The notes beneath the pieces were generated by a model, which was not told the origin of the DNA, did no database searches, and worked only from the letters and a program-made list of their open reading frames with translations. A program made the position numbers and the translations under genes. Below are positions 51,561-63,628 of a stretch of 64,000 bases of DNA, piece after piece. Origin of the DNA: Certhia americana (taxonomy: Eukaryota; Chordata; Aves; Passeriformes; Certhiidae); the NCBI GenBank assembly GCA_018697195.1, contig CM031878.1, forward strand, positions 63,305,471 to 63,369,470, in the 5' to 3' direction. How positions within the stretch are numbered: position 1 is the first letter of the stretch; each line of letters starts with the position of its first letter.

Positions 51561-53521
51561 AAAATGTGACATTAATCTTTAAGTCTAGGCCTAGATGTAG
51601 TTCCATCTGACCTTTGGCCTTTTCCCTAAACACTTTAGTAAAAATCTAAAATTTTACCCAAACACAATAGGTGGCTGAAGGTGTATGATATGGTTTTCCT
51701 AAACCATTTTCACTGTTATTTCTCCAGGGTTCATCAGTCTGGATCCAAAGACCACCAAAAGATTTCATCCTAGTGCTGTCCCATCAAGCAGCTTCTTTAT
51801 AAAGGATGCAATCCTCCCTACTCTTCTTGTCTCCCTAAACAAGCCTGTGCTCATGGTGCACACACTGTGCCACTCACTCTCTGTGACTGTGCTCACACAG
51901 TAGCCTGAAACCAGATGTGACCTTGCAATCCCTCCTGACTCTTGCTCCTCCTGACTCCTGCTCCACACACCAATGTAGAAGCATCACAGGCTGGTCTCAG
52001 AATGCATTTGCCTCTGAGCACAGACTTGATTCATTGGTCAGCAGATTCTGCCACAGAAATACACTAGCTGTGAGAAAACTAATGAAGAAGATGATCAAAG
52101 ATCAGAAAACTAGTAGAGAAAAGTAGTAAAGAGAAACAATCAGTTTTTAGCAGACAATTCTGATCTTTCAGAAACAGTCATTGGCTCTAGATAATGACCA
52201 GTCTTGATGCCACAGAGAAGGCAAATTTTATGATGTAGATACCATTAGTAGTACAGATGGCTGAGGCATGGGACATTTTTCTAACTTATTTTACCTCCCT
52301 CTTAAGTCTCTTTTTACCAAAACTTCAGAGCAGACTGTCTATCACTTGGATAACCTCAGAGTTATTTTCAAGTCACAGCATGGGCAGCCCTACTTTGTCT
52401 CTGGGTGTCTTTCTGTGACCCAAACGAATTCTGCAAATAGAATATGGAGTTCAAACAATTGCATCCTCTTTTCTCTGTGTCCCTGTATTCATTATATTCA
52501 GCTTCCTCGTTGCTGTTTCTATTATTTCCAAAGGCTGATTTTCTTTGGTATCCTTGGATGGGTTTTATCTGAGCAGTGTGATTTGCTGTACTTGAATTAC
52601 AGGACATACTCCATGGGACTCACTGTAGTTACAGCTCCATCACTCCTATTTGCCAAACACTCCATCACACTTGCTTGCCAAAGCCATTACTCTCCTAAAA
52701 ATATCAGAATCACTTTTTTCTCTCCTTTACACTTTTCTCTATCTGTTCCACTGACAGTGGTTCATTCCAGCACACCACTGTAACGGGATTCTTCATAACA
52801 GCTTCTCTGTGTTGCCCTCCAGTTTATTCACAACATCCACTTGGATGGGTGAGGTTTGCTCCCGCCTACGGTGTCTTGGACAGACTCTCTAACAACTGTT
52901 TCATAATTACTAGCTTAGTCACTTCAGCCCAATACACCAAGCACATTGTAAAGAACAACCTCTACAAGCATTAGTCTTTCTTCTCAGACGAATTGTTCAT
53001 AATATCTGCTTTTTAGCCACATAGTCTCTAAAGGTCAGTGCTTTCAGAGTCTGGTGGTTTTCATGGAAGGTGGCCTTACTAAATTGTTCTTGGCATGTAT
53101 TCCAGAGTGAGAATTCATTGCAAGATTGGTGAAGACTTTTTAGAAACATGTACGTTTATGAAAGCAAACAAATCCTTGAAGTAGTTTTTTTAAGAACTGT
53201 GGCCATCACTCCTGGAACATGCAGAGTGGTATAGCTGCTTTTGACAGACAATTCATATTCCTCTCTGAACTGCAGGAAGCTGTAAACACAGAAGCTTCCT
53301 CACCTTATTTTCATCAGCATTACTTAGATAATTTATTTTTATTGGGAACTCTGAAAAAAGTACACAAACCTCATCTCCCTCTGGCACCAATTCCTCTGCA
53401 TTAAGTTGACAAGAAAGCATCAGCTTCTTTCACTTTTTGTAGTACATCACAGTGCACCAACATGGGAAAAGTGCCTTACAAACTTACACTCTGTTTATAA
53501 GTAATTTCCCCTATTGGCTGC
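51561..53521. other. Non-coding DNA, no gene recognised
   Basis: Unique sequence. An open frame of 171 codons at 52268-52783 has no recognisable domain and a composition like the surrounding DNA, so it is not called. Confidence 0.5.
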
Positions 53522-54170
53522 TGTCCTGGTTTAGGGCAAATTTGGGAAGAAACCTCTGAGTGGGGTCCCTCTAGAAAACAAATCCAAATGGTCCCTCCCC
53601 CAACAGATTTGGGAAAAAAATATTTCCTTGGAGAAAAGTGGAAAAATTGTTTATTGAACAGATAAAGCACTCCCCAGCACAACCAATGAACAATACTAAA
53701 CAACAAAACCTCTCACTGCTCTGAAGAGATAATGAACTCAAAGTCTCTTTTGTGGGGTGCAGCTTGGCTCACCCAGTCTGTTGTCAGTCCCTTTGGCACT
53801 AGGAAATGCTGGCACCAGGCCAGGCCCCGTGGGCCACAGGTGTGAGCTCCTGGTGCTCTGCTGGATTTTAGTCCAGGGCAGGTTCAGTTTCAAGAAAAAG
53901 GAAAAAAACACACAGTCTGGAGAACTTCTCTGCTTCAGCTAGCCAAAAACTGACAAAAAGCAAAGGAGAGCTCTCTCCCACTATCCCCACTGCAGACACA
54001 CAGACTGTGTGTGAAGGGAAGCTGAAAACTCTTATCTTTATGTTTTGAAAACAACCACCTCAGGCATTAAATCACTTCTCCTTCACTCTTAGACCAGTTT
54101 TAAAGGTGCAAAATTTATTTCTGAGCTAAACAGATAAATGGGGATACAATTCAGCTTTCATTCCCTGACA
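53522..54170 (-). mobile_element. Solo LTR of an avian endogenous retrovirus, minus strand
   Basis: On the + strand it starts TGTCCTGGTTTAGGGCAAAT and ends ATTCCCTGACA, so the element itself reads TGTCAGGGAAT...CCAGGACA on the minus strand. A poly(A) signal is present in that orientation (TTTATT at 53650-53655), about 130 bp from the 3' end. These termini match, from general knowledge, widespread songbird LTRs. The 5-6 bp flanks (GCTGC and CAGAC) do not match, so the target duplication has decayed or an end is misplaced by a few bases. No viral internal sequence was seen beside it. Confidence 0.75.
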
Positions 54171-55437
54171 CAGACAAGACACTATCCTAGATGATTTGGT
54201 CTGATCAAGTAGGGTTAATTTCATCTTATGTTTTTTCCATCATAACTCAAAGTAGAACTTAAAAGAGTAATGCAGGGGTCCTGTCTGCTATATGCACTCT
54301 GTTTTACTGTAGGCAGCTGCTTGCAACTTACTGGTGTTGTGCTCTGTTTCCTAGGTAATCAGGTTGCGCTCTGTAGAATTATGACTTTTTGAGGGGAAAA
54401 AAAAGTGTGAACGAGAAGCCAAATTTACTCCTGCCTGTATTAAATATGACAAAGGCCGCAGTAGGAGAAAGGCTGCAGAGCAGAAGAGAGCATCTGCTGT
54501 GACAGAAAAAGACAAGCATTATCCTTCTATCTGTAGATATGGATAGGGGAAGTGACTAAAAAGCAGCACCTTTTGGTAAAACGGTGCTGCCAGCATGATC
54601 AGTAGCTATAGTGACAACCCAGACAATCCAGACTCCTGTAGATTGCTAGCAAAACTCACAAACTTTCTCCTTTCAGATCAGTTGCCCTGGGAGAGAAGGC
54701 CTGTTAAGCTTGAAATATGCATTCTTGTATTTTTCTCCATTTATGTTTAAATAGTCAGCATCCCTTCTTATTGTGTGGTAGTAATCTTTGGGACTAACTG
54801 ATCAGAGGGCTATATTTGAGGTATAATATATTGTATTCAGATATATTATTTTTCTTAATATTTAGACATAGTGTGTTGGGAAAACAGTCCAATTTGTAAA
54901 ACATAAAAATGCAAGCCCTACAGTTTCTTCCGTCATTAACTTGAGAGGTGTCTGTCAATGCTTAGTTTTTGTTATTTACTGTAACGCTGATTTATTACTT
55001 TGTGAAATATTTAATTTCTGACAATCCTTCTCTTTATGTCTTTCTAAGGCATATTGCATAATCTCCCTGGCTCTTGCACTGTGTTCAGGACTGTTCTTTT
55101 ATAGCAGAAATTCCAAGAAGTTTTTGTGCAATGGAGTAGATCATGATTTATGATTGTTTAAGGTAATGTGGAGTGAAAGTGACCCAAATACAAAAACATT
55201 TAGTTTATCTGCTAAGTAAGGTAGTCTCTTATGAGGTAGTCTCTCATACCTTGTATTGCGCTGCCAGCAATGTTACTGGTTTTCTGCACTGAACTGCACT
55301 ATGCCTACCCTTTTTAGCAAATGTTTAAATAGTTTACATAAAACCTGATACATATTTGTATCATGTTTATCTACTGAACTGAGCAGGTACAGCTACCCTA
55401 CAGATAGAGATGCTATGAAAAGCTGAGCATGCCCTTA
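54171..55437. other. Unique spacer between two LTRs
   Basis: No retroviral internal sequence was recognised, so the flanking LTRs are separate insertions rather than the two ends of one provirus. Includes a hairpin at 54563-54590 within a complex, possibly regulatory stretch (54400-54760). Confidence 0.5.
54563..54590. repeat. Near-perfect hairpin with CAGCACC / GGTGCTG arms
   Basis: GCAGCACCTTTT (54563-54574), loop GGT, then AAAA, one bulged C, and GGTGCTGC (54583-54590) form a 12-pair stem. CAGCACC is also the left half of the REST/NRSF binding motif, here as an inverted pair; the right half-site GGACAG is absent. Confidence 0.7.
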
Positions 55438-56208
55438 TGTCGTGGTTTGAACACAGGTATCTGCTAAGGAAGGCAGGAGCCTCTCTTGGAAGGGAGAATT
55501 TAAACCCCACTTTGTCCGAATTATTATAACTTTGAAATTAAGGGGTTCTCAGGCGAAGATATGGGAATAGGAATAACAGTTCTTTATTAGGGGAAGTAAA
55601 ATAAACAATAAAACCAAAAGACATGCAGTATTACAAAAGAGAACAAACAAACAAACAAGCAAACAAATAAACAAGCAAAACCCACTGACAGAGTCAGGCT
55701 AGAACCTGACACCCTGTGGGTCAGGGTGTTGGTGGCAGTCCCATTAAATGGTGGCTGCAGTCCCAGTGGCAGATGAGGCTCTGTTGAAGTGATGCTCCTG
55801 TAGAAAGGTGTAGTTTTCCACTGAAGCTCCAGTGGTGATAGATGGGCCTGGTCCTCCTCTGAGAATCCACTGGAAAAGACTGGCTTGGTGTTCCAACTCC
55901 CATATTTTTATCCAGGTAGGAATACTTGGCTCCTTCCCCTGGCTGGAGCATTTCCCAATGGAACGATGTAACTTTATCAGTGAGACTCAATTAGCAGAAG
56001 ATAACTCCCTGGAGGGAGGAGGGGTTGCAGAAGAGATAAGAAAACTGCCCCAATTATTCTTTTGACAATTGGCCCATTGACAGACAATTACCCACCCACC
56101 CCCATTCGTGTGTCCTCATCCCCAGCCCCCCCCCCCCCCCCCTTCAGTTTCAACAGATGTTGATAGAATGCAGAGTTTTGGTTACATTTTGCCCTGCAAC
56201 CCATGACA
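55438..56208 (-). mobile_element. Solo LTR of an avian endogenous retrovirus, minus strand
   Basis: On the + strand it starts TGTCGTGGTTTGA and ends CAACCCATGACA, so it reads TGTCATGGGTTG...CAAACCACGACA on the minus strand. In that orientation there is a TATA-like ATAAAAATA (+ strand near 55904-55912) and a poly(A) signal (TTTATT at 55583-55588). A (CAAA)n-like run (about 55640-55680) and a 17-C run (56126-56142) lie inside. The flanks CCTTA and CTGTA agree at 3 of 5 bases, suggesting an old or decayed duplication. Confidence 0.75.
56126..56142. repeat. Poly-C run (17 C)
   Basis: Homopolymer inside the LTR at 55438-56208; its length may be unreliable. Confidence 0.9.
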
Positions 56209-56451
56209 CTGTAACAGGTGACTTGGAATGCCTGCACAAGTTGTCAGTGGTCCCCCTGCACTTAGAGCAAGACGTCTGTGTCTGCAACAGAACAGCTGAT
56301 GTTCACTGGCTGAGGTTTTACTTGGATTTGATTTGAGCTGCTGACTATTGCCCATGAGCATTTTCCTCTCTATTGTAGTGCAAGCTACAAGTCAAAACTC
56401 ACCTGAGGTCAGTCTCAGAAAAGAAATCACATACACTTTCTCAAACGTGGA

Positions 56452-57045
56452 TGTTCCTGAGGATTTCTCAGGATTATAAAAAAAAATTTTTTTTTGTTTG
56501 TTTGTCTCTGTTTATTGGCTATTTTTCACTGACCCGAGAATGTACAGTTTTGTTTTCTCCAGCTCTTCAGTGCAGGTCAGTTCAAGGCACACTCCCAAAT
56601 AACAAATGCCCCTAAGCCAAAATGCTCCCACTCTCAGGGTGGCAAGGATATTTATACTACAATCTACGTAATCAGTATTTATAATATTTCTCCAATAACT
56701 GTTATCTGTGTTAGAAGGTTAAACTCTACTCTAAGACAACTCTAACATGCCACCTCACAGCAGAACATGGAGGCAGATGAGAAGAAGAAACCCAAAAGCC
56801 ATGTGCTTCCTCCATCTTGTCTTCACCTGTGTGCCATCCTAAAAACCCCATATATCTAAAATTCTCACCCTGTGATAAAACTACACACTATTCTACTGTC
56901 TAATACACACTCTTGAAAACTCTGGTTCATTCCAGAGCTTAAAAGCCCTTTTTCCATGAACAAAGGTTAAAAACACTGTTTGTCAGAGATTCTAAAATCT
57001 CTTAAACATGCAAAGAAACATTTCTCACAATTCCAGACTCCGACA
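56452..57045 (-). mobile_element. Probable solo LTR of an avian endogenous retrovirus, minus strand
   Basis: On the minus strand the element would start TGTCGGAGTCTGGAATTGTG (end at 57045) and finish TCCTCAGGAACA (start at 56452). In this orientation there is a strong TATA box (TATAAATA, + strand 56649-56656) and a poly(A) signal AATAAA (TTTATT at 56511-56516) in the right order. No matching target duplication (GTGGA against AGGAT), so the ends may be off by a few bases. The call rests on the TG...CA ends and signal order. Confidence 0.6.
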
Positions 57046-60000
57046 AGGATTCACAGGATCATTTTCTTCCTTCACTGCCTGACTGAAGAATATTAGTATT
57101 TTGCTGTGGAAGAAATGTTTCCTACCTTTGTATTCCTATGTAGATACATAAAGTATCTCAGTTCCAGTTAAACACAAAATCCTCAGGAAAGATAGTACTT
57201 TCACTCCCTTTTAATTTTTTGACAAAGAAGCAGTGAGCTGACAGCCGATGAACACACAGCGGGCAAACAACTTGCTCAGTGTACTGAGACTCTTGACATG
57301 GTAGTAGCATAGGTTTAGAGTGTGCAGTGGTATATCTATTCACTGTGCCTAGGAAGAAATGAGTAGAAGTAACAGAAAGATTCATTTTTCTGCCTGGTCA
57401 ACTGGTATCTTTTTTGCTGCTGTCTATTATTGACTAGATCACATTGATTGTGATGCTTCAAACACCAATTCATCAGACAGATGTTGACTAGATACTTGGC
57501 CATTGTTTATTTATGAGCAGGGAAAGATTTCCAAAGGTGTTCAGATAATTTAGAATGCAGTAATCAATTTGTATATATTTTTAGGTTACAAAATAATAAG
57601 CCTAAGTCAAAATATTTTGTTATACAAGGCAGTAAAAAATGAACCCTCAAGGGGCAAACAAACGGTTGTTATGGAAAGAATTACCCATTCAGGATGGACT
57701 CAGCTGCCTAACCCCTCATTAACTATTTAGCAGTTCCTTAGAAGGAAAAATCTACTATACAGTGAATTCCCATCAATATTTAATATAGCAGTGCCTGGAG
57801 CACTGGACTGTGTTCCTCACTTCTGCAGATAGCATAAGCAAAGTGTATACTGCTGCATCTCTTAATGGGAGAAATCTCAGATAAATCCCAAGGCTTCTTT
57901 CCTCTGTTCTGGTTTACTTTATATTCTTAGAATTGTTAATGACCTGCTGCTGAGCATTTCTGCAGAGTTCATACCATTTTTTTTTCCTTTCACACACACA
58001 TCAAGAGCATTTATTATTCACCAAGCAGCTTTATCTGAAAGCCAAAATTACACCATGTTGACTTAATGCTACCATCTTCTGGTTTGGAAAGTACCTTTGC
58101 TAGCCCAACTATTGCTTGTAAATTTATTTAATTTTTTTTTAATGAGATAAAACTCTTTGAATTATTTTTGTCTTGACCTAGTTTCTGTACCTGATCACAC
58201 ATTATATAAATAATTGTCCTGTCTTCATTAGTATAATATTCTTTCCATTTTAGAATAATCCATCATAGTCAGAAAACTCCACCAAAATCTTGCTAGCTCT
58301 TTTGCTATTTCTATACTGCCTGCATCCCTATCCTGTTCCTAATTATAGATATTCGGCCATCACAGTTAAATTTACAGCTGCCAGATTACAACTAAATTGG
58401 TTTTCATCACTGTTTTAGCCAAGCCTCTGTTCTCAAGCTCTTCCAGTGAAAACACTGTCCAGGCCTACTTCCCGACCTAGTGTGACACTACTGCAGGGAA
58501 AAGGGAACCTATTAGTACTTTACGCTTAAGAGTGTCATCTCTGTCTAACCTGTCCTGGAACAGAAGAGTAGGGATTTATTTTTTTTTTTTTCACTGTTCT
58601 GTGGCAGAGCATTGTCATGTCATTTGTGAAGTGAGATGCTGCCAGCTGAAGAACACTAAATGATCTTGGTCTCAGCATCAACCATCAACAGCTATCCCCA
58701 AGAAAAATAACTTTTTTTTTTTTTTTTTTTAAATCTCCAAAGCAGCAGAGACTGCCATGGATTGGACACAGGTGGAAAAGAAACAGTAAAATGTGAGATT
58801 TTTAAAGGACTGAAAAATAACTCAGATTAATACTATTTTTAATGTTATCCAAACTATATACTGTTATCTTATTTACTCCATCACCCTTTTCCCTGCAACC
58901 TACTGACTCTGCTTTCAATTCTCTGCAAATATACTGTGTTCTGAGATGAAGATAGCCAAAATATTTTTCTTCCCAACAGACTTGTACACAGTAGCCTATT
59001 CATTCCCACTTGGACATGAAGTAATCTTCATTACCTAGCTGCCACAGCAGGCAATGAGACTACAGACCTACAGAGAAAAAACCCACCAAAACAAAACAAC
59101 AAAAAACCAGGAAAAAAGGTAATTTGCATGTTCTCTATTTGTCATACACAATGATCTGCTAAAACCTTAGCAGCCAGTGGTGATGTGATATGGATGTGGC
59201 CGTTTTGATTTGATTTCCCCTACAACTCATAATGTCTTTGCCTTTAATTCTTTTTCTCTGGCTGCTCATATAACTCCACAATAAACACACATTGTCTCCT
59301 TGTTTCATTTTAGGACCATTTGGGAACACTGTGGCAACATGCCAGGAAGGTCAGGCTTATTCCACTTCATTCCACTTACTCAACTGTTCCACGTGATTCT
59401 TTAGTCTCCTGAAGACTCATTAGAAAGTTTTATCTTTTGTATCATCCAGTCAGTCCTTCTGCCAGATGTACATGGAAGCTCTTAAAACTCCAAACAATCT
59501 GTCAGAGGAGTTGCCAACAACCTTTCTGACTGCTGACAACACTGCTGACCTGTTAATCTAGAACTGTCACTCACAATGTAGAACTCAATGTATTTCTGGT
59601 AGGAGATTCTCCAAGAGCACATGGTTTGACAAAAATAGCAAAAATTAACAAAACACGTAAAAAAACCATTTAAGCTACCATTAAAAACAATGGTATCTAG
59701 CAAAATTTAGCAAAAATAATTATGGTGTTTACCAGTTCCTGTAATATATTTTTTGATGAAGCACCTGTCTCAGAAATCCAGTAATACCTGCTTTGCTTTT
59801 TATATATATTTTTCCTGGGGACAATAGACTGCCTATCCAACAGAAATTACAGAAATTCTGTGTCCAAGAATACAGATTTTTAGCATTTATTCACTTAAAT
59901 GTAGACCACATAAGTACATACACTGATATGCCTTATGGTAACAAGCTTATAACCTTGTGATAGCAACTGCTCCAACCTGTGTTTCTGTACCACTGGTTCA

Positions 60001-62009
60001 CTTAAACACTGTGTGTATAGGCCTATTCAGGTCTCCAAGTTGAATGTAATAACAGTATTCTGTTAGAGTTTAGTGGAAAGATTAATTTAGTCTATTTATG
60101 CATTTGTAAAGCTATTCAAATAATTCAGTCAAACATACTTCCCAAATGAATACTGTGGTCTTAGATCAGTATTTACTCTGAGATCTTTGCTTGAAAGAAA
60201 TTAAAATAAACCTTAGCTGTGTTTTAAGCATATCAGTCTTGGTTTGTTCATCTCTTCTGCCTAGGGTAATCTAAGAAAATGGTCATAATCCATTTAAGGA
60301 ATGTATTTATTTCAAAAGATTTTTGGATTAAAACACTTCTCAAGTTTGACTGATGCTAGCTGGTGACCCTGGTGATGTTCCTATTACATTAAGAATGTAA
60401 AAACAGCTGCACCAGGTTGGACAAAAGGTTTGATGTGTCATGATAGTATTGTCAGAGACACCTAGAAATAAAAGGTGTCAGGAAAGGATAAGCATAAAAA
60501 GCATCCTGGATGGCAAATGCACTCTGACTTCACTGCTAGAAGTACTTAGTCTAATGTATAGTTGTCAACTGAATTTTTATTATGCTATTTGCTTCTTCAG
60601 AATGGTGTGATATGTGTGTGACAGCCAATGCCATCCCTACTGCTTTCCGTCCTGGTGACTTCACTGGTGCATTAGCTAAAGTGCATCTATCTTAACGTAA
60701 TTGTTTTCTTCTGCCTGTAGAAATAATGGTAAAATCACTAAGGGTCAGGTTACATCAACTGTAACTGATCAATGAAGCCCCACAATGGAGGAAGACCTAG
60801 AGGAGATGGGCAAAGATGAGTTCCTGAGGCTCAGGGAAGAGCACAAAGAGTGACCACAGCTGTTGTAAAGAAAGTAGAACTTACCCCAACACAAAGGGAG
60901 CATGAGACTGGTTTTTGGTTTAGTCAATGGTCCTGAAAGCTGAGTGGATCAACAAGTTGTGTAAATGTCCTTCCCTAAGTTACTCTAAAAGGCGTGGGTG
61001 TCATCCTAAGACAGCTAGAGCATCATGGGAGGGCATCTCAGCCCGACACAGAAATATAAAAACTGAGGAATCAACAAAACAAACTTCAAATACAGCAGTA
61101 GGTATGAGCTGGCTTCAACCAACTACGCCAGTGATGGTAAGTGTAGAGACACTGGGAATGGGAATCAGAATTTTGTTGTTATTCAACTGTGTACTGGAAT
61201 TTCTTTATTATCCTTGTGTTGCATTTTTCTGCACAATATTGCTGTATTCCTCTGATGAATCAAAATCCCTTGTAATGTTAAATATCTTAAGATAAGTAAC
61301 TTTAGTATTAAAACATGAAAACTGTTCACAGGTGGAATTTCTGAATGAACCTGGTCTGAGACTACTGGACACCAACATCCACCTAGTATGACAAGGACAA
61401 AACTAGTTTTGATCATTTTCATTTGAAATGTCTTCCAAGTTAATATCAAACATTTGCATTGCAAAATTCTAAATCCCATGAAGAAAAAGCAGTTGTTTAT
61501 GGATATAGCTAGCAAGGATGGCATAAGATTGAAGTGTGAGCAAATGTTTAAATGTCAGAATAAACATCTTCATGTTTAGATCTGCAACATTATGGCATAG
61601 CTTCTGAAGATAAAGTGAAGATTCATCTCTTGGCAGTTGAAGGTTTACTGGCAAAATCACTAAGGCTGACAACACAGAAAGTCTGTCCATCTCTGCTTTC
61701 TACATCATGTAATTTATATGTGCAGTATATGCTTATGATATTGCTTCTTTCTAATTGCAATAAGAGTCTTTGGTTTTCTTGTCACTGATGTCATTATCTT
61801 AAAAACAGGACAATGTAAAGAATATATTTTATTTTATTAAATGGGAAATACACATATTTTTGGGTGGAAATAAAAATCAGGCTACAGTGTTCTACCTAAT
61901 ACAGAATAAAAAAACATGAATAAAATGTAGTTTACCCATTGTTGAGGTGAGAATAAAGACTGAGGTCCCAGAGGAAGAAAGCAAAGAGACAGTGTTTTTG
62001 GATGTTGCC
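57046..62009. other. Non-coding DNA, no gene recognised
   Basis: AT-rich unique sequence with a 19-T run at 58712-58730 and other T runs. The 122-codon open frame at 60927-61295 has no recognisable domain or splice context. Confidence 0.5.
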
Positions 62010-62375
62010 CTAGACAGTTTGAAAGAGAAAATGAGACTGAGGGGAGACCTCAATGCAGTCTACAACATCCCTGTTAGGGGAAGATAAGGGGCAAACCCTG
62101 ATGTCTTCTCTGGGGTGCCCAGAGACAGGACACAAGGGAATGGCCTGAAGCTGTATCAGGGGAGGTTTAGGTTGGGTATCAGGAAAAATCACCCAGAGGG
62201 TGTTTGGGAACTGAACAGGCTCCCCAGGGCAGTGGTCACAGCACCAGCCTGACAGAGTGCAGGAAGCCTCTGTACAATGCTCTGGCACATGGGCTGTCCT
62301 GTGAAGGACCAAGAGTTGGATTCCATGATCCTGACAGGTCCCTTCAAACTCAGCATGTTCTAACCTTCTGTGCAA
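62010..62375 (+). mobile_element. CR1-type LINE, 3' fragment, sense
   Basis: Clear avian CR1 3' sequence: 'gagactgaggggagacctca', 'cagtctacaac', 'agagacaggacacaaggga', 'ggggaggtttaggttggg', 'aggctccccagggcagtgg', 'gttggattccatgatcctga' and 'cccttcaaactcagcatgtt' in the normal order. It is better preserved than the other CR1 copies in this window. Open frames on both strands here are CR1-derived. Confidence 0.88.
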
Positions 62376-63628
62376 GAAAGAAACAAAGCAAGAAAATATG
62401 GGGACACGTGAAAAAAAGATCCTGTGAAAGAAATTCTTGAAAGATGCTGTTATTGCCTGGGGATCACAGGGATTCTAAAGCATGTGAAACTACAAACATA
62501 TGGCACATAGAAAGGCTACTAACTCATAACTATAAACTCCCAAAAACTTTATATGTATCCCTGTTACAGGGGAACATAGATTTTTGCGTTTTATTTCTGT
62601 GAACACAGATCCTGATACTCCTATATATGATGCTTGAGTGGATTAAAATGTAGCAAAGTGTTAATTTGTGGTATTTTTATTAAATGTACAAGCAAGAGAA
62701 TAGAGAAAACATTGGTCATTTTGGCAAAACTAAGGTTAAATACTTCATCAAAAGCCACTGCTTTTCACTTTAGGGTAAATAACCAAGTGCTTACAAGCAT
62801 CTTTGTTTATTTGATTCACATTTATTCATAGCTATAGCTAAAAATGCCCAAAAGTGTAGGTAGAGAAATACTTGTCTGTGAGAAGCAAGAGCATCTTGTG
62901 GCTTCCTGAGTCCATTTGCATCCAGTTTTATTGTCTTCAACAGAAAAATGCTGAAAATTACAAAACTGTTCTGTGAAGAACTGTAGAAATTAATGGAAAA
63001 CTGCAAAGAGGTTATTAGTTCCAAGGGTCACTCAGTTGCCAGTTTATCAAAGATTTTTCAGTCAGAAGGAAATATAAGCATCAACTAAAACAGAAGACAC
63101 AGTACAACAGAGCAGTTATATATAGCAGACAAAGGCTAGAAGAATCAAAGGGATAGAAGATGTAGCTTGGCAAATTTGATCCAGTTATGTAACATGTAGT
63201 TTTACAGTATCACCATGTTACAGCTGTCCAGGGACATCAGATTGTCCATCCCTCAAATTTTCTTTAAATTCAAGACTGGACAGTATTTGAGGAGAGAGTT
63301 GCTTCAGCAATCAAGATCAAAAGAAGTGTATATACAGGGACTATAACATTGAAGATCAGATGAACTATAATAACAATAATTGTAGCATTTGAAATTCTGA
63401 TCCAAAGTATTTTTTTTTTAATTTAGTTCCTTTCATTCAAGGTATTTTAAGTGCTTAACAAACACTGATTAATTAATCCCCTCAACACTTGCAAAAAAAA
63501 GGTAATTATTACTAGATCTGCTTTTCAGATATGTAAGTTGTGAATCTGTAAAGTTATGTGATTTGTCAAAGGTTAGGAACAAGCAAATATCAGACATGGA
63601 CTGCTGGTAATGCTAGGTTGTGAGAACC
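62376..63628. other. Non-coding DNA, no gene recognised
   Basis: AT-rich unique sequence between the CR1 copy and the terminal LTR. Nothing recognised. Confidence 0.55.
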
